DNA of 64,000 nt from Mesobacillus boroniphilus. GTDB lineage: Bacteria; Bacillota; Bacilli; Bacillales; Cytobacillaceae. Location: positions 1,612,001 to 1,676,000 of the forward strand of contig NZ_QTKX01000001.1 in NCBI RefSeq assembly GCF_018424685.1. The letters run 5' to 3'. The notes beneath the pieces are model-generated. The model had not been told where the DNA came from and made no database searches. It saw nothing but the letters and a program-made list of their open reading frames with translations. The position numbers were made by a program, and so were the translations under genes. Shown piece by piece: positions 9,371-18,777 of this stretch (positions are counted from its first letter, which is position 1; the number at the start of each line of letters is the position of its first letter).

Positions 9371-10243
9371 CTAATTTAATATTTCTCTTAAAAGGATTCC
9401 GAACATGATACCCATGAACATGGATGTCAAGGTGCCAAGGAGAAAGTATTCCGCCCAGTCACGATCATCCATTTGTTTAAAACGGGCGATTGATTTTGCG
9501 GTAACAATGAAGGCGATTGCAGGATACGAGCTGTAGTATGTAAGTAAGATAACCAGAAGTCGCTCGATATAGCCAATCAGCTTCCCGCGTGACATATCGT
9601 GTTTATTGAAGATCATATAGCTGTATTGCTCGGACAGCCCTCTTTCACCATTGCTGGTTTGCTGATATGCCGGCTCTTTCAGCTCATTTTTAAAAGTATA
9701 TTTCCCTTCAAAGGTTAACAGCTGTCCGGGCAGAGAGCCGAGAAGGATGCGGATTAAATGTCCGCTGACTGTTGTCCCCAATATTAAAATAATCACAATG
9801 ACGAGGATCGTACTAGCAGCGTCCATTTGGCGCCCTTCCTCAAACAGAAGCTTTATAAAACTATCAAAATTGGAGATTAGCGATTTTTGATAAAACAATT
9901 GCAACGCTATCAATAGCATGAAAAGATGCAGCAGCTGGTCTAATATAAAAAACCATAGTTTATTTAAATTTTCGCGTGCCGTATATTGATCCACGAGCTT
10001 GATTTTTACAAGGTCAATGATTAGATGTGTACTCGTTATGAATAGAACCGGCCAGACGACATTCATTACAGGGTCATTCTCCCGATAAAAAAGGAGCCAG
10101 CCTGCCGCGAGCACAGCTGTGTTCACCAGGAAATGATGTAGTATATGCTTTTTAATATTGTTCAGCTTGTCGTGCACCATACGATCAGTCTGAAGGTAAA
10201 AATCTGCTAGCAGATGCGCAATAATCAAACTCAATAAAAGCAT
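9371..10243 (-). CDS. DUF3307 membrane protein (SatD partner)
   Basis: About 290 residues from ATG 10243, with AAGGAG five bases upstream. The N-terminus LLLSLIIAHLLADFYLQTDR is the DUF3307 signature (conserved H, AD, Q). Hydrophobic segments follow at about residues 40-60, 65-85, 105-125, 155-180, 225-250 and at the C-terminus, separated by a soluble stretch around 185-215. It starts about 20 bases after the satD stop and is certainly co-transcribed. The two families are regularly adjacent (streptococcal sat locus, secretion and acid tolerance). Biochemical role unknown. Confidence 0.85.
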   Translation of the reverse strand: MLLLSLIIAHLLADFYLQTDRMVHDKLNNIKKHILHHFLVNTAVLAAGWLLFYRENDPVMNVVWPVLFITSTHLIIDLVKIKLVDQYTARENLNKLWFFILDQLLHLFMLLIALQLFYQKSLISNFDSFIKLLFEEGRQMDAASTILVIVIILILGTTVSGHLIRILLGSLPGQLLTFEGKYTFKNELKEPAYQQTSNGERGLSEQYSYMIFNKHDMSRGKLIGYIERLLVILLTYYSSYPAIAFIVTAKSIARFKQMDDRDWAEYFLLGTLTSMFMGIMFGILLREILN

Positions 10244-10264
10244 GCCTTCTCCTTTCACCAGAAC

Positions 10265-11008
10265 CTAGAAGCTGAAAATATCCTGCAACTGGCTTTTTAT
10301 ATTTGTTCTAATGCTTTCTTCAAAAGTCTTCGTTTGGTTAAGTTTCAAATCCGGGAACTCGTTTCCCTGGCTGGCATCTAAAACACTGACGATATCACGG
10401 AAACTTCGGAGGACTTGCTCGCAATGGCCCTTCTTAAAATGGCTGTAAACCGTAGGAGCTGAACGATCGAGAAGCTCTGCTACGGCATTCTGCTTTCCGT
10501 AAATGAGATAAAGCGAGCACACAAGCCGTTGGATTTCAGTCTGCTGCATTCTCAATACATGCTGCAGCATGAGCATGCCATTCATTAATGTCTGCAAATT
10601 AGGATCACCATCGTGTCTTTGAAAAAAGAAGGAATCCCTGTCCTTTTGTTTTTTAAGATGGTCGTTCGCGTTTCTCGCCTGCTTCACCAATGGATGAATC
10701 CACTTTTCAATATCAACCTCTTCTACTTTCCTATCCAGACTTCCATAGGCAAGTCCAAAATACGGAAGGTTATTTTGATATTTCCAGAGCAAGCTGAGAT
10801 AAAAGGCTGTAATAAAAGCGGATGAATACCCTTCGGCCAGAAGAATAAGTTCATCCCCAGATCGGTGTTTAACCTGAACAGACACGTTTTTTCCGTACCA
10901 ATTTTTAATATATGTCTCAAGCTGCCCTAAATAACTGCTCAATTCCTCACCATACCCTGCAGAAGAAGATTTTGTTACATCCATTATGAATACAGAAACT
11001 GGCCGCAT
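10265..11008 (-). CDS. SatD family protein, possible nucleotidyl-cyclase-like fold with C-terminal HTH
   Basis: 247 residues from ATG 11008 (GGTGGA, spacing 6); upstream ATGs at 11026 and 11014 lack a well-placed ribosome site. The N-terminus VFIMDVTKSS (Asp10) and KHRSGDELILLAEG (Asp52) resemble the two metal-binding strands of class III cyclase or GGDEF-like folds; this is my reading, not an established property of SatD. The C-terminal part has a helix-turn-helix-like AVAELLDRSAPTVYSHFKKG. It is the first gene of a two-gene operon with DUF3307. Its promoter carries three evenly spaced TCTAAT boxes, compatible with autoregulation. Confidence 0.8.
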   Translation of the reverse strand: MRPVSVFIMDVTKSSSAGYGEELSSYLGQLETYIKNWYGKNVSVQVKHRSGDELILLAEGYSSAFITAFYLSLLWKYQNNLPYFGLAYGSLDRKVEEVDIEKWIHPLVKQARNANDHLKKQKDRDSFFFQRHDGDPNLQTLMNGMLMLQHVLRMQQTEIQRLVCSLYLIYGKQNAVAELLDRSAPTVYSHFKKGHCEQVLRSFRDIVSVLDASQGNEFPDLKLNQTKTFEESIRTNIKSQLQDIFSF

Positions 11009-11031
11009 TGCCATTCCACCCAACATTTAAA

Positions 11032-11095
11032 ATTAGACTTATTAACCTAATAATATGTAAATTAGATAGTATAGTCAAATTTATTGAATATTAGA
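11032..11095 (-). promoter_or_regulatory. satD promoter with three TCTAAT boxes at 29-bp steps
   Basis: Minus-strand -35 TTGACT (11073-11078) and -10 TATTAT (11050-11055) with a 17-bp spacer. On the plus strand ATTAGA occurs at 11032, 11061 and 11090, exactly 29 bp apart: one upstream of -35, one in the spacer, one downstream of -10. Confidence 0.7.
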
Positions 11096-11180
11096 CTGGA
11101 CAATTAAATTATTTTTATACAGTTAACCTCTTCTGTATTTTAACAAGAGCGTATGTTCGATTCAATGGGTAAATACGTAC

Positions 11181-11208
11181 AAAAAAAGAGCCCTCAGGCT
11201 CTTTTTTT
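11181..11208. terminator. terminator for ppiB (bidirectional shape)
   Basis: AAAGAGCC / GGCTCTTT stem flanked by A and T runs, just after the ppiB stop. Confidence 0.85.
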
Positions 11209-11214
11209 AAATTC

Positions 11215-11652
11215 TTATTCTTCGGTAACAACGACCTTTTCCATAACATCTCCATTGCGCATCGCTTTTGCCGCTTCTAAATTAGAAGTAACTTTCCCGA
11301 ATACAGTGTGCACGTCATTTAAGTGTGGCTGTGATTCATGCACGATGAAGAACTGGCTGCCGCCTGTGTCTTTACCCGCGTGTGCCATTGAAAGTGAACC
11401 TGGTTCATGCTTATGCGGATTACCTTCTGTTTCACACTTGATTGTGTAGCCTGGACCGCCAGTCCCTGTTCCAGAAGGGCACCCACCCTGACTAACAAAA
11501 CCAGGAATTACCCGGTGGAAGGACAAACCGTTATAAAAGCCTTCGTTTGCAAGCTTCTCAAAGTTCGCAACTGTACCAGGTGCTTCATTAGGGTAGAGTT
11601 CGATTTCGATTTTTTCACCATTTTGCATTTGTATGTATCCTTTTTTAGCCAT
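11215..11652 (-). CDS. ppiB: cyclophilin-type peptidyl-prolyl cis-trans isomerase
   Basis: 145 residues from ATG 11652 (AGGAG, spacing 9), matching the single-domain cytosolic cyclophilin PpiB of bacilli. It catalyses cis-trans isomerisation of peptidyl-proline bonds. Core motifs are intact: [20 protein letters not shown] with the catalytic Arg and Gln, the substrate-pocket GSLSMAHAG and [14 protein letters not shown], and [12 protein letters not shown]. No signal peptide. Single gene with a terminator immediately downstream. Confidence 0.96.
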   Translation of the reverse strand: MAKKGYIQMQNGEKIEIELYPNEAPGTVANFEKLANEGFYNGLSFHRVIPGFVSQGGCPSGTGTGGPGYTIKCETEGNPHKHEPGSLSMAHAGKDTGGSQFFIVHESQPHLNDVHTVFGKVTSNLEAAKAMRNGDVMEKVVVTEE

Positions 11653-11754
11653 GAAAATCATCTCCTTATGGTAAAATCATTGTTATCATACCACTATTCC
11701 AAATAAAAATAAAAGTATCCACCTTCAAATTGTATTTTTCCAACATGGTTGTGT

Positions 11755-11890
11755 TAAAATATAACTGCCTCTGCCGGACATTCGCTTGTTGCGGGACACT
11801 TAACCACTGTACGGCCGGCAGGGGCCCTGCTTTAGCAGGATGATCAAATACATATTTTCAAACCTTGCCTTGTGGTAAGGTTTTTCTTTT
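11755..11890 (+). ncRNA. candidate structured small RNA with intrinsic terminator
   Basis: Between the divergent ppiB and VanZ genes. A long closing stem pairs CCTCTGCCGG (11768-11777) with CCGGCAGGGG (11815-11824). A tetraloop hairpin CCTGC-TTTA-GCAGG follows (11826-11839), then a typical terminator AAACCTTGCC / GGTAAGGTTT with T run (11860-11887). A -10-like TAAAAT lies at 11755 with TTGTAT 19 bp upstream. No reading frame. I could not match it to a known RNA family. It ends about 175 bases before the VanZ start, so it could also be a 5' leader. Confidence 0.5.
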
Positions 11891-12065
11891 AATTAGAAAT
11901 TTAATCCAATATAACATTGAATGTAATCTTACTTACATTTTGGGGAATATAGATTTAAATTGTATTCATTAAAACAGTATTTTCGTAGACTTAAAGTTTT
12001 TCAAGACAAAGTTTAATCTCAATTATCTAGCAGGTTATTAATTTCAACCATACCAAGGAGAATTT

Positions 12066-12557
12066 ATGCTAAATCTAATAGATTTCAAACATAAAAAATG
12101 GATTTCAGCAATATCCTATGCATTATTCATTATATACATCGTCATTGCCGTCATTTTGTTGTTTCTCAGTCCTTACAGACAGTCTGCGTATGAAATTAAT
12201 TCTGCAGGCACCAACCCTTATAACATCATCCCATTTAAAACAATCACAGACTACATAAAAGCTTCTTCGCACATAAATCAAAGTATCTGGATGTCTAATC
12301 TATTTGGCAATGTTCTGGCCTTTTTCCCATTAGGAATCTTCTTACCCTGGTTGTTCAAAAGGTTCATTGGATTTTGGAGAACGATCAGTTCTGTCTTTCT
12401 GGCGACTTCATCGGTGGAGATCCTCCAGTTTGCCACTAGAGTTGGCAGTTTCGACATTGATGATATCATTCTTAACACAATTGGCGGTGCATTTGGCTAC
12501 CTGGTAATCAAGATCATTTACCTACTTATATTGAAGGGGAATACACATGAACATTAG
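12066..12557 (+). CDS. VanZ-family membrane protein
   Basis: 163 residues from ATG 12066 (AAGGAG, spacing 7). Hydrophobic helices near residues 15-35, 80-100, 105-125 and 135-160. The VanZ domain is recognised by NIIPFKTI, the GNVLAFFPLGIFLPWLF segment and the acidic FDIDDIILNTIGGAFGY motif. VanZ-like proteins are linked to teicoplanin or lipoglycopeptide tolerance in some bacteria, but chromosomal copies are of unknown role. Its last 11 bases overlap the start of the acetyltransferase at 12547, so the two are co-translated. Confidence 0.88.
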   Translation: MLNLIDFKHKKWISAISYALFIIYIVIAVILLFLSPYRQSAYEINSAGTNPYNIIPFKTITDYIKASSHINQSIWMSNLFGNVLAFFPLGIFLPWLFKRFIGFWRTISSVFLATSSVEILQFATRVGSFDIDDIILNTIGGAFGYLVIKIIYLLILKGNTHEH

Positions 12558-13026
12558 ACTGTTAAAAAACGGCGAACAGCCGCCCTGGAACCTGCTCCTC
12601 CTGGCTGATCCTTCTAAAGATTTGGTTTCACAATATTTACATAAAGGTTTGTGCTATGTTGCGGAGTCAGATGACAAAGATACAGTCGGAGTAATCGTCA
12701 TGGTTCAAGTTAGTAATCAAATTATTGAAATTATGAATCTAGCAGTTGATCAATTACATCAAGGTAAGGGTTTAGGGACCAGCTTGCTTAAACATGGGAT
12801 TCGGTCCGCAACCGAAAAAGGTTATAGTGCAATTGAAATCGGTACAGGAAATTCAAGTATCCACCAACTGGCACTTTATCAAAAAGTGGGCTTCCGAATC
12901 ACTGGAATAGAGCATGATTTTTTTATAAGGAATTATGAAGAACCCATTTTCGAAAATGGAATCCAGTGCAGAGATATGATCCGATTATCGATGCCCTTGA
13001 AGAATGAAGCGCAGTTGGCGGAATAA
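12547..13026 (+). CDS. GNAT-family N-acetyltransferase
   Basis: 159 residues. The acetyl-CoA-binding motif A is visible as MNLAVDQLHQGKGLGTSLL (Q/R-x-x-G-x-G/A type) at about residues 60-78, followed by IEIGTGNSSIHQLALYQKVG, the usual alpha4 region. The C-terminal FIRNYEEPIFENGIQCRDMI resembles small YvbK-like GNAT proteins of bacilli. It transfers an acetyl group from acetyl-CoA to an amine; acceptor unknown. Translationally coupled to VanZ. A bidirectional terminator at 13032-13057 separates it from the convergent mug gene. Confidence 0.88.
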   Translation: MNIRLLKNGEQPPWNLLLLADPSKDLVSQYLHKGLCYVAESDDKDTVGVIVMVQVSNQIIEIMNLAVDQLHQGKGLGTSLLKHGIRSATEKGYSAIEIGTGNSSIHQLALYQKVGFRITGIEHDFFIRNYEEPIFENGIQCRDMIRLSMPLKNEAQLAE

Positions 13027-13031
13027 AAGAG

Positions 13032-13057
13032 AAAAGGACCTCAAATCAGGTCCTTTT
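13032..13057. terminator. bidirectional terminator between convergent acetyltransferase and mug
   Basis: Perfect AAAAGGACCT / AGGTCCTTTT stem with T runs in both directions. Confidence 0.9.
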
Positions 13058-13576
13058 TCACTTGGATATTAAACGTTCCTTTAATAATGGGAGTTCCTTG
13101 TAAATCCCCACTACTTCATCCATTTTCATCCTCACGAGGCCGCTTGAGGATGGGGCAATAAAATCGACAGTACCAGCGACGACAGGTTCATCCTGCTTTC
13201 CCCATGGAATATCTTTTTTGCCGCTATATTGCTGGTAAACACCTTTACCAACGAAACAAACGATTTTCGGACTGTATTTTTCAATCTTTTGTCTTAGCTC
13301 TAGCTTCCCCTGCTGGTATTCTTCTTTTGTAATTTCATCCGCTGCTTTAGTCGGTCGAGCAACGATGTTCGTCATCCCGTAGCCTAGATCCAGAAGCTGA
13401 TGATCCTCTGTTGAATCGTACTTTCTTGGCGTGATGCCTGCTTCAAAAAGAATCTTCCAAAATCTATTGTTTGGATTGGCGTAATGATGACCTGTTTCGG
13501 AAGAACGGATGCTCGGATTGAAACCAACAAAAATGACATCAAGATTTTCACGTAAATGATCAGAAATCGGCTCCAT
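13058..13576 (-). CDS. mug: mismatch-specific uracil-DNA glycosylase (Mug/TDG family)
   Basis: 172 residues from ATG 13576, with GAGGAG eight bases upstream; the longer upstream extension has no ribosome site. Family 2 uracil-DNA glycosylases remove U or T from G mismatches. Motif 1 is VGFNPSIRSSETGHHYANP with the catalytic Asn and the N-R-F-W continuation. The second motif is APSSSGLVRM, the position of the DNA-intercalation loop. It lies downstream of a small acidic gene (13618-13863) on the same strand. It works upstream of an AP endonuclease such as ExoA at 4.6 kb. Confidence 0.9.
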   Translation of the reverse strand: MEPISDHLRENLDVIFVGFNPSIRSSETGHHYANPNNRFWKILFEAGITPRKYDSTEDHQLLDLGYGMTNIVARPTKAADEITKEEYQQGKLELRQKIEKYSPKIVCFVGKGVYQQYSGKKDIPWGKQDEPVVAGTVDFIAPSSSGLVRMKMDEVVGIYKELPLLKERLISK

Positions 13577-13617
13577 AATCCCCACTCCTCTCCAATTTTT
13601 ATGTATTATAAATGCAC

Positions 13618-13863
13618 TCACCAATATCGGGGAGGCAGCTCATTATTCTTGCTGATATTCTTGAAAATCCTGAGATGGAACAGAAACTCGTCATAATACA
13701 TCGTTTCGGCACTTTCAAATGAATAAGCGTCCGAAAAGTGATCCAATAGTTCTGTATCAATATTGTCTTCAAGGTCGCTCAGCCACATTTTATAGCCGTG
13801 CTGTTCATAAACATTAGATAAGCCTGCCCAATCGAACATATCTTGCATTTCCTTTTCACCCAT
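13618..13863 (-). CDS. small acidic protein of unknown function
   Basis: 81 residues from ATG 13863 (GGAG, spacing 7). Rich in Asp, Glu and aromatic residues (DMFDWAGLSNVYEQHGYKMW, ETMYYDEFLFHLRIFKN), with no signal peptide or membrane segment. It precedes mug by about 40 bases and probably shares its transcript. No family recognised. Confidence 0.65.
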   Translation of the reverse strand: MGEKEMQDMFDWAGLSNVYEQHGYKMWLSDLEDNIDTELLDHFSDAYSFESAETMYYDEFLFHLRIFKNISKNNELPPRYW

Positions 13864-13989
13864 TCTATCACTCCTTCAGCTCTCACCTCCATTTTTCCAT
13901 ACTTTCACACACCTTATACAAGGTCCACTAGTCTCTCCCTAGGTATCTCGAAAGCAGGAATTTCATCAACCTTGCTCCTGATTCCTCTA

Positions 13990-14020
13990 AAATAAGCCAG
14001 GTTTATTTAACCTGGCTTCC
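13990..14020. terminator. hairpin, possible terminator in a 350-base gap
   Basis: AAGCCAGGTT / AACCTGGCTT stem with a short loop. The 13864-14215 gap otherwise holds the DUF1641 terminator and a short minus-strand frame ending MAIGFIRNHSLNVHTHPERV that lacks a usable ribosome site. Confidence 0.5.
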
Positions 14021-14171
14021 CCGAACCCTTTATTTTGCTTCTGTCACACGTTCCGGGTGTGTATGAACATTCAGAGAATGATTTCTGATAAAGCCGATAG
14101 CCATCCTCTCTGATTGAAGTTTTACTTTGCAGTAATCTCCTTTTATCCAGAAAGCTGAATAATCAAACTTG

Positions 14172-14207
14172 AAAAAGCAGGCAACAAGCTAAATGCTTGC
14201 TGCCTGC
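14172..14207 (-). terminator. terminator of the fdh-DUF1641 operon
   Basis: 13-bp stem GCAGGCAnCAAGC / GCTTGnTGCCTGC followed by T residues on the minus strand, nine bases after the DUF1641 stop. Confidence 0.88.
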
Positions 14208-14215
14208 CTATTAAG

Positions 14216-14773
14216 CTACTTATCCTCCAGCGTGCCATTCTGGCTTTGGTGGATATCCTGATTTTCCGGTAGCTGAGTAGTTCTTTCAAGCCCCTCTGTA
14301 TCTTCACCCATTCCTTTAAGGAACTCAAAAAGCAAAGATAGCGCGCGGTTTATTTCCGGGTCTTTCAAAGAACGGACTATATCATAATATCCAAGTTTGT
14401 CCTCACCCTTGCTATCAGTATATTCTGATACTCTAGCAATACCAGAATTCAATTTCAACAGCAAAGGTTCAAGCTGCTGAACATTGATTGTACCGAGAAC
14501 GCCAACCATCAGCAAAAGGTTCTTGATTGTATTGGTAGCTTCGGGCTTGTCTACTGCTTTTATAAGAACATTCAGGACCTTATCCCCTTCACTGAACAAT
14601 CCGTCCAAAAGCGTCAGCACCCCGCGCTGATTCATATGCTTAAGGATGTCCATCGACTGTAAAATCGCTTCCTTGTTATCAAGCAAGGCGGTCTCGATTT
14701 CCTCCAGGTCCATTTTTCGTTTTTCTTCCTCTGTCAGCTGTATTCGCTTGATGTTAGTGACTGCTTTAGCCAT
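14216..14773 (-). CDS. DUF1641 protein, formate dehydrogenase partner (YjgD/YrhD-like)
   Basis: 185 residues. DUF1641 proteins are small helical proteins encoded next to the large formate dehydrogenase subunit in bacilli and staphylococci (yjgC-yjgD, yrhE-yrhD in B. subtilis). Seen here: a helical N-terminus, the central [20 protein letters not shown] and [20 protein letters not shown], and a hydrophilic tail. Its start overlaps the end of the FDH gene by 8 bases, giving strong translational coupling. It is probably a subunit or maturation factor of that enzyme; its biochemistry is not defined. Confidence 0.88.
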   Translation of the reverse strand: MAKAVTNIKRIQLTEEEKRKMDLEEIETALLDNKEAILQSMDILKHMNQRGVLTLLDGLFSEGDKVLNVLIKAVDKPEATNTIKNLLLMVGVLGTINVQQLEPLLLKLNSGIARVSEYTDSKGEDKLGYYDIVRSLKDPEINRALSLLFEFLKGMGEDTEGLERTTQLPENQDIHQSQNGTLEDK

Positions 14774-17723
14774 GCTTGGTCCGCTCCTTCTTCACAGAAT
14801 CTCCAGGAAAGTTATAATCTGGACGTGCCCATTTCTTCTCTACTTGGACGCCGATTTGCGGCTGTGGATTGCCATATCGGAAATTATTCCAGGGCAAAGG
14901 ATTGACTCCTTCATATTGGAGTATTACCATTTTGGCCTTCGTCTCCTTATAAGCTGGAGTATCCGTGTTTTTATCACCATAGCTGCTTGTAAGGAGATTG
15001 ATCGCAGCATCGCCCTTGTCATTCATAGGCAAATACACTTCCTTTCCTTGCACTCTGTCGGTAACAGTACACCTGACCTTCAAGTTGCCGTATGGCGATG
15101 TCAGCCTTACGAGTGTTCCATCCTTCAAGCCCCTTTCTTCCGCAAGCTCTGGTGAGACTTCAAGGAATGTTTCAGGAGTCTTCGAGGTGATTCCTTCTGA
15201 CTTATAAGTTAGGTTCCCTTCATGGAAATGCTCAAGCAAACGGCCATTATTGACATGGATATCATATTCCTCTCCATATTGAATCGGAATCGACCATTTT
15301 ACCGGGTAAAGACGTGCTTTACCATCCGGGAAAGGAAAACCATCTAAATACAATACGGGGCTGTCCGTTCCATCCGGATTTACTGGCCATTGAAGGCTAT
15401 TGTACCCCTCCAGGCGTTCATAAGTAACTCCGGAGTAGATTGGCATAAGACTTGCTGCCTCTGCCATGATTTCACCAGGATTTTCATAAGTCCAGCCTGC
15501 TCCGAGGCGGTTAGCAACTTCAATCAGGATTTGCCAATCTGGTTTAGATTCACCCACTGGATCGAACACCTGATACAAACGTTGAATTCTGCGCTCCGTA
15601 TTTGTGAATGTTCCTTCCTTTTCAAAGCTAGGACTCGCTGGCAGGACTACATCCGCAAACTGCGCTGTACGTGAGAAAAACACATCCTGGACCACAAAGA
15701 AGTCCAATTTTTCATAAGCAGCATGAACGTGGTTGATATTTGAATCAACTAACCCCATCTCTTCCCCTTTGATATAAAGGGCTTTTAGGGATTCGTCATG
15801 CATTCCTTCGATCATGTCATGGTTATTGATTCCAGGCTCTTCAGGCAGCCTTGTTCCCCATGCTTGCTCGAATTTTTGCCGAGCTTCATCATCGGTCACC
15901 TTCTGATATCCAGGGAGTGAGTCTGGACTGCTGCCAAAATCCCCAGCCCCTTGAACATTGTTATGACCCCGAAGCGGATATGCTCCTGTTCCAGGACGGC
16001 CATAGTTTCCGGTAATCAGTAATAGATTGGAAATTGCCGTACTAGTGTCACTTCCTCCAAGATGCTGTGTTACTCCCATTGCCCACAGCGCACAAACGTT
16101 TTTTGCATCATGGATGCTTTCAGCTATTTCCATAAGGATTTCTTTTGAAAGTCCGGTAGTTTTTTCTGCATATTCGAGTGTGAACCCTTCCAAACTCTTC
16201 ACATACTCAGAAAGTCCGTTGACTTTATCATTCAGGAACTCCTCATCTGCCCAGCCCTGATCGATAATATACTTTGTTACTGCAGAAATCCAGACGAGAT
16301 CACTGCCTGCCATAGGTCGTATAAACAAGTCAGCACGGTCAGCCATTTCATGTTTACGCAAATCAGCAACAATGACCTTTTGCCCATTCAGCTTTTGGGC
16401 CCGTTTTACTCTTGTTGCCAGGACAGGATGAGCCTCTGCTGTATTGGATCCAACGATGATGACCAAATCAGCCATCGCGATATCTGTGATTGATCCTGCA
16501 TCCCCTCCATGGCCAACTGTCCTGAACAACCCTACAGTAGCTGGCGTTTGGCAATACCTTGAGCAATTATCAATATTATTCGTTCCAATTACCGACCTTG
16601 CCAGTTTTTGCATCAGGTATGATTCTTCATTAGTACATTTCGACGATGTTATGAACCCAAGAGAATCGGGACCATACTCATTCTTGATATCTTTGAATTT
16701 CCTGGAGAGCAGATTAAGCGCCTCATCCCATTCTGCTTCTCTAAAGCTGTCTCCTTCACGAATCAACGGCTTTGTCAGGCGCTCTTCGCTGTTAACGAAA
16801 TCCCATCCGAATTTACCTTTTACACATGTAGAAATTCCGTTGGCTGGCGCCTCAACCTGTGGCTCGACCTTCAGGATTTCGCGGCCCTTCGTCCATACAT
16901 CAAAACTGCAGCCCACTCCGCAGTATGTGCAAACAGTCTTTGTTTTCTTGATTCTTGATTCACGCATTGCAGCTTCCATATCGGATATAGCCAGTATGGA
17001 ACCGTAACCGGTTTCGACATTCTTGGTAATATCAATCATTGGCCTCAAAGTTTCTTTGGCGATTCCTGTCAAAAAGCCGGCTTGGCCTTCCATTCCTTTT
17101 TCCATCATCGCGTTACACGGGCACACCGTTGAACAATGACCACAAGAAACACAAGATGATTCATTGATTGGTACATCATTGTCCCAAATGACACGTGGAC
17201 GGTCCCGTTCCCAATCGATTCTCAGCGTTTCGGTTACCTGTACATCCTGACAGGCTTCAACACATCTACCGCACAAAATGCATTGATCAGGATCATATCG
17301 GTAAAAAGGGTTTGATTCATCTTTTTCATATGGCTTTTGATCAAACGGGATGCTCTGGTGATTTATTTTCATTTCCTTTACTGTGTTATGTACCTCACAC
17401 ATCCCGTTATTGTAGTCACAGACTGTACAGTACAGTTCATGATTAAATAGGATCTTGTCCATCGCCATTGTTTGTGCCTTCTTAACATCTGGAGCCACTG
17501 TGTCAATGGTATCCGCGTCGTTCATGACCGTCGAGCAAGACCTGACCATTTCTCCATTCACTTCGACAATACAAGTATCACACGTCTCGATTGGTCCAAG
17601 GCTTGGATGATAGCATATACTAGGCACTTCAATCGAACTATCTGAAAGGTATTGAAGGATTGTTTGATTTTCTTCGGCCGTCACTTCGGCCCCGTTGATT
17701 GTCACATTAATTTTTCCAGACAA
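14766..17723 (-). CDS. formate dehydrogenase alpha subunit, cysteine type, with N-terminal Fe-S domains (YjgC/YrhE-like)
   Basis: 985 residues from TTG 17723 (AGGAAG, spacing 8). Domain order: [2Fe-2S] ferredoxin (Cys37, 48, 51, 63), a histidine-containing cluster motif, two [4Fe-4S] motifs ([24 protein letters not shown]), then the molybdopterin oxidoreductase part beginning [13 protein letters not shown]. The catalytic position is [17 protein letters not shown] with Cys391 as expected Mo ligand; the next residue is Gln where E. coli FdhF has His. It probably oxidises formate to CO2 in the cytosol and passes electrons through its Fe-S chain to an unidentified acceptor. Coupled to a DUF1641 gene. 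Confidence 0.92.
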   Translation of the reverse strand: MSGKINVTINGAEVTAEENQTILQYLSDSSIEVPSICYHPSLGPIETCDTCIVEVNGEMVRSCSTVMNDADTIDTVAPDVKKAQTMAMDKILFNHELYCTVCDYNNGMCEVHNTVKEMKINHQSIPFDQKPYEKDESNPFYRYDPDQCILCGRCVEACQDVQVTETLRIDWERDRPRVIWDNDVPINESSCVSCGHCSTVCPCNAMMEKGMEGQAGFLTGIAKETLRPMIDITKNVETGYGSILAISDMEAAMRESRIKKTKTVCTYCGVGCSFDVWTKGREILKVEPQVEAPANGISTCVKGKFGWDFVNSEERLTKPLIREGDSFREAEWDEALNLLSRKFKDIKNEYGPDSLGFITSSKCTNEESYLMQKLARSVIGTNNIDNCSRYCQTPATVGLFRTVGHGGDAGSITDIAMADLVIIVGSNTAEAHPVLATRVKRAQKLNGQKVIVADLRKHEMADRADLFIRPMAGSDLVWISAVTKYIIDQGWADEEFLNDKVNGLSEYVKSLEGFTLEYAEKTTGLSKEILMEIAESIHDAKNVCALWAMGVTQHLGGSDTSTAISNLLLITGNYGRPGTGAYPLRGHNNVQGAGDFGSSPDSLPGYQKVTDDEARQKFEQAWGTRLPEEPGINNHDMIEGMHDESLKALYIKGEEMGLVDSNINHVHAAYEKLDFFVVQDVFFSRTAQFADVVLPASPSFEKEGTFTNTERRIQRLYQVFDPVGESKPDWQILIEVANRLGAGWTYENPGEIMAEAASLMPIYSGVTYERLEGYNSLQWPVNPDGTDSPVLYLDGFPFPDGKARLYPVKWSIPIQYGEEYDIHVNNGRLLEHFHEGNLTYKSEGITSKTPETFLEVSPELAEERGLKDGTLVRLTSPYGNLKVRCTVTDRVQGKEVYLPMNDKGDAAINLLTSSYGDKNTDTPAYKETKAKMVILQYEGVNPLPWNNFRYGNPQPQIGVQVEKKWARPDYNFPGDSVKKERTKHG

Positions 17724-17879
17724 AGCCTCATCTTCCTTTCTGTTCTATCAAGAAATCGCTCCCTTTCTCACTACCCAATCCACGAACGACTTTAACCACT
17801 TTTCAAAGAGTTTTGGGAAAAAGGAATAAAGACCTTCTGATTCCCAAATAATATTTCTCTTCCACAAGAACAAAAATAA

Positions 17880-17918
17880 AAGCCCTACCTGGATTAGATC
17901 AGGTAAGGCTTTGTTATC
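17880..17918 (-). terminator. terminator of the 17924 gene
   Basis: Minus-strand stem AAAGCCTTACCTG / CAGGTAGGGCTTT followed by TATTTTTG. Confidence 0.85.
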
Positions 17919-17923
17919 AGAGA

Positions 17924-18355
17924 CTATAGAAAGCGGCAGGCATCGTTCCCAGCTTCATCAGAGGAAAGAATATACAGAGACTTTCCTCTGTTGGATTTTT
18001 CTTTAGAAAAACCCAGTCTCTCTAAGTCATCGTAATCACCATTCAAGATGATTGCTGAAGCGAAAAGCAATGCCTGCAGATGGAATAGAGAAACATCAAT
18101 AATATCTGTCAGGGAATCGCCAGGAATGACATCCGCCAGTACAGCCACCCTGCCACGAATCCCAAGTCTTTCATAGACATATTCGATACTATCGGCCATG
18201 GTGTCGGAAATCGATGCAGCAGTACCAATGATGTCATTCCAATTTTCATCAAAAACATAAGCATGCCAGGAAGATTGTTTTGAGGCATTTAGAAACTCGA
18301 TTTTAAGAAATTGCTTGTCTTGATCGAAGTGATAAACTGATTTCAGAACATCCAT
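17924..18355 (-). CDS. conserved-looking protein of unknown function
   Basis: 143 residues, soluble, mildly acidic, no signal peptide. The sequence alternates strands and helices (QFLKIEFLNASKQSSWHAYV, IRGRVAVLADVIPGD, SLFHLQALLFASAIILNGDY). Single gene with its own terminator, upstream of the formate dehydrogenase. A good ribosome site (GGAGGGAAGC) precedes the ATG. No family recognised. Confidence 0.65.
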   Translation of the reverse strand: MDVLKSVYHFDQDKQFLKIEFLNASKQSSWHAYVFDENWNDIIGTAASISDTMADSIEYVYERLGIRGRVAVLADVIPGDSLTDIIDVSLFHLQALLFASAIILNGDYDDLERLGFSKEKSNRGKSLYILSSDEAGNDACRFL

Positions 18356-18536
18356 AGCTTCCCTCCATTAGTGAAGTAGGAATAGTTTCCCACAGCAAGG
18401 CAAAGTTAATGAATTAGTTTTGCATGATTTAAATTTGTTAGTAAATACTTACAACGAAGTTACTCGAAGCATGATTTTTTTTGATAAGGGAAATAAGTAA
18501 TAAACAAATATCAATAGGTGTAAGGAGGACAATAAA

Positions 18537-18692
18537 ATGGAGCCAAATCAAAATAATCTTAAAAATCGAAATGAGGAAAATGAACAGCAGCACAGCATGG
18601 TATGCAATGATCAATTATTTTTTCAGGAATTAAGGATAGCAGCTGAAGAAGCAGAACGCGAACGCATTGATACAGATCAAAGAAAGGCATAA
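18537..18692 (+). CDS. small hydrophilic protein, 51 residues, unknown
   Basis: ATG 18537 follows AAGGAGG with good spacing. The product is Asn/Gln/Glu-rich (MEPNQNNLKNRNEENEQQHS) and ends in a charged helix (ELRIAAEEAERERIDTDQRK). It is followed by a clear terminator at 18698-18722, so it is a complete small transcription unit. Resembles small sporulation-associated hydrophilic proteins in composition only. Confidence 0.7.
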   Translation: MEPNQNNLKNRNEENEQQHSMVCNDQLFFQELRIAAEEAERERIDTDQRKA

Positions 18693-18697
18693 TAAAA

Positions 18698-18722
18698 GAG
18701 AAAGGCAATTCTGCCTTTCTCC
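18698..18722. terminator. terminator after the 51-residue gene
   Basis: AGAAAGGCA / TGCCTTTCT stem with a four-base loop. Confidence 0.75.
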
Positions 18723-18777
18723 CCATTACTTCATTAACTACTGATTATTTCACCTTTCGAAATTCACGAAAAGCAGC

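Noticed and set aside
16444..17007. 187-codon plus-strand frame
   Set aside because: Antisense to the Cys-type formate dehydrogenase gene, which has full domain support.
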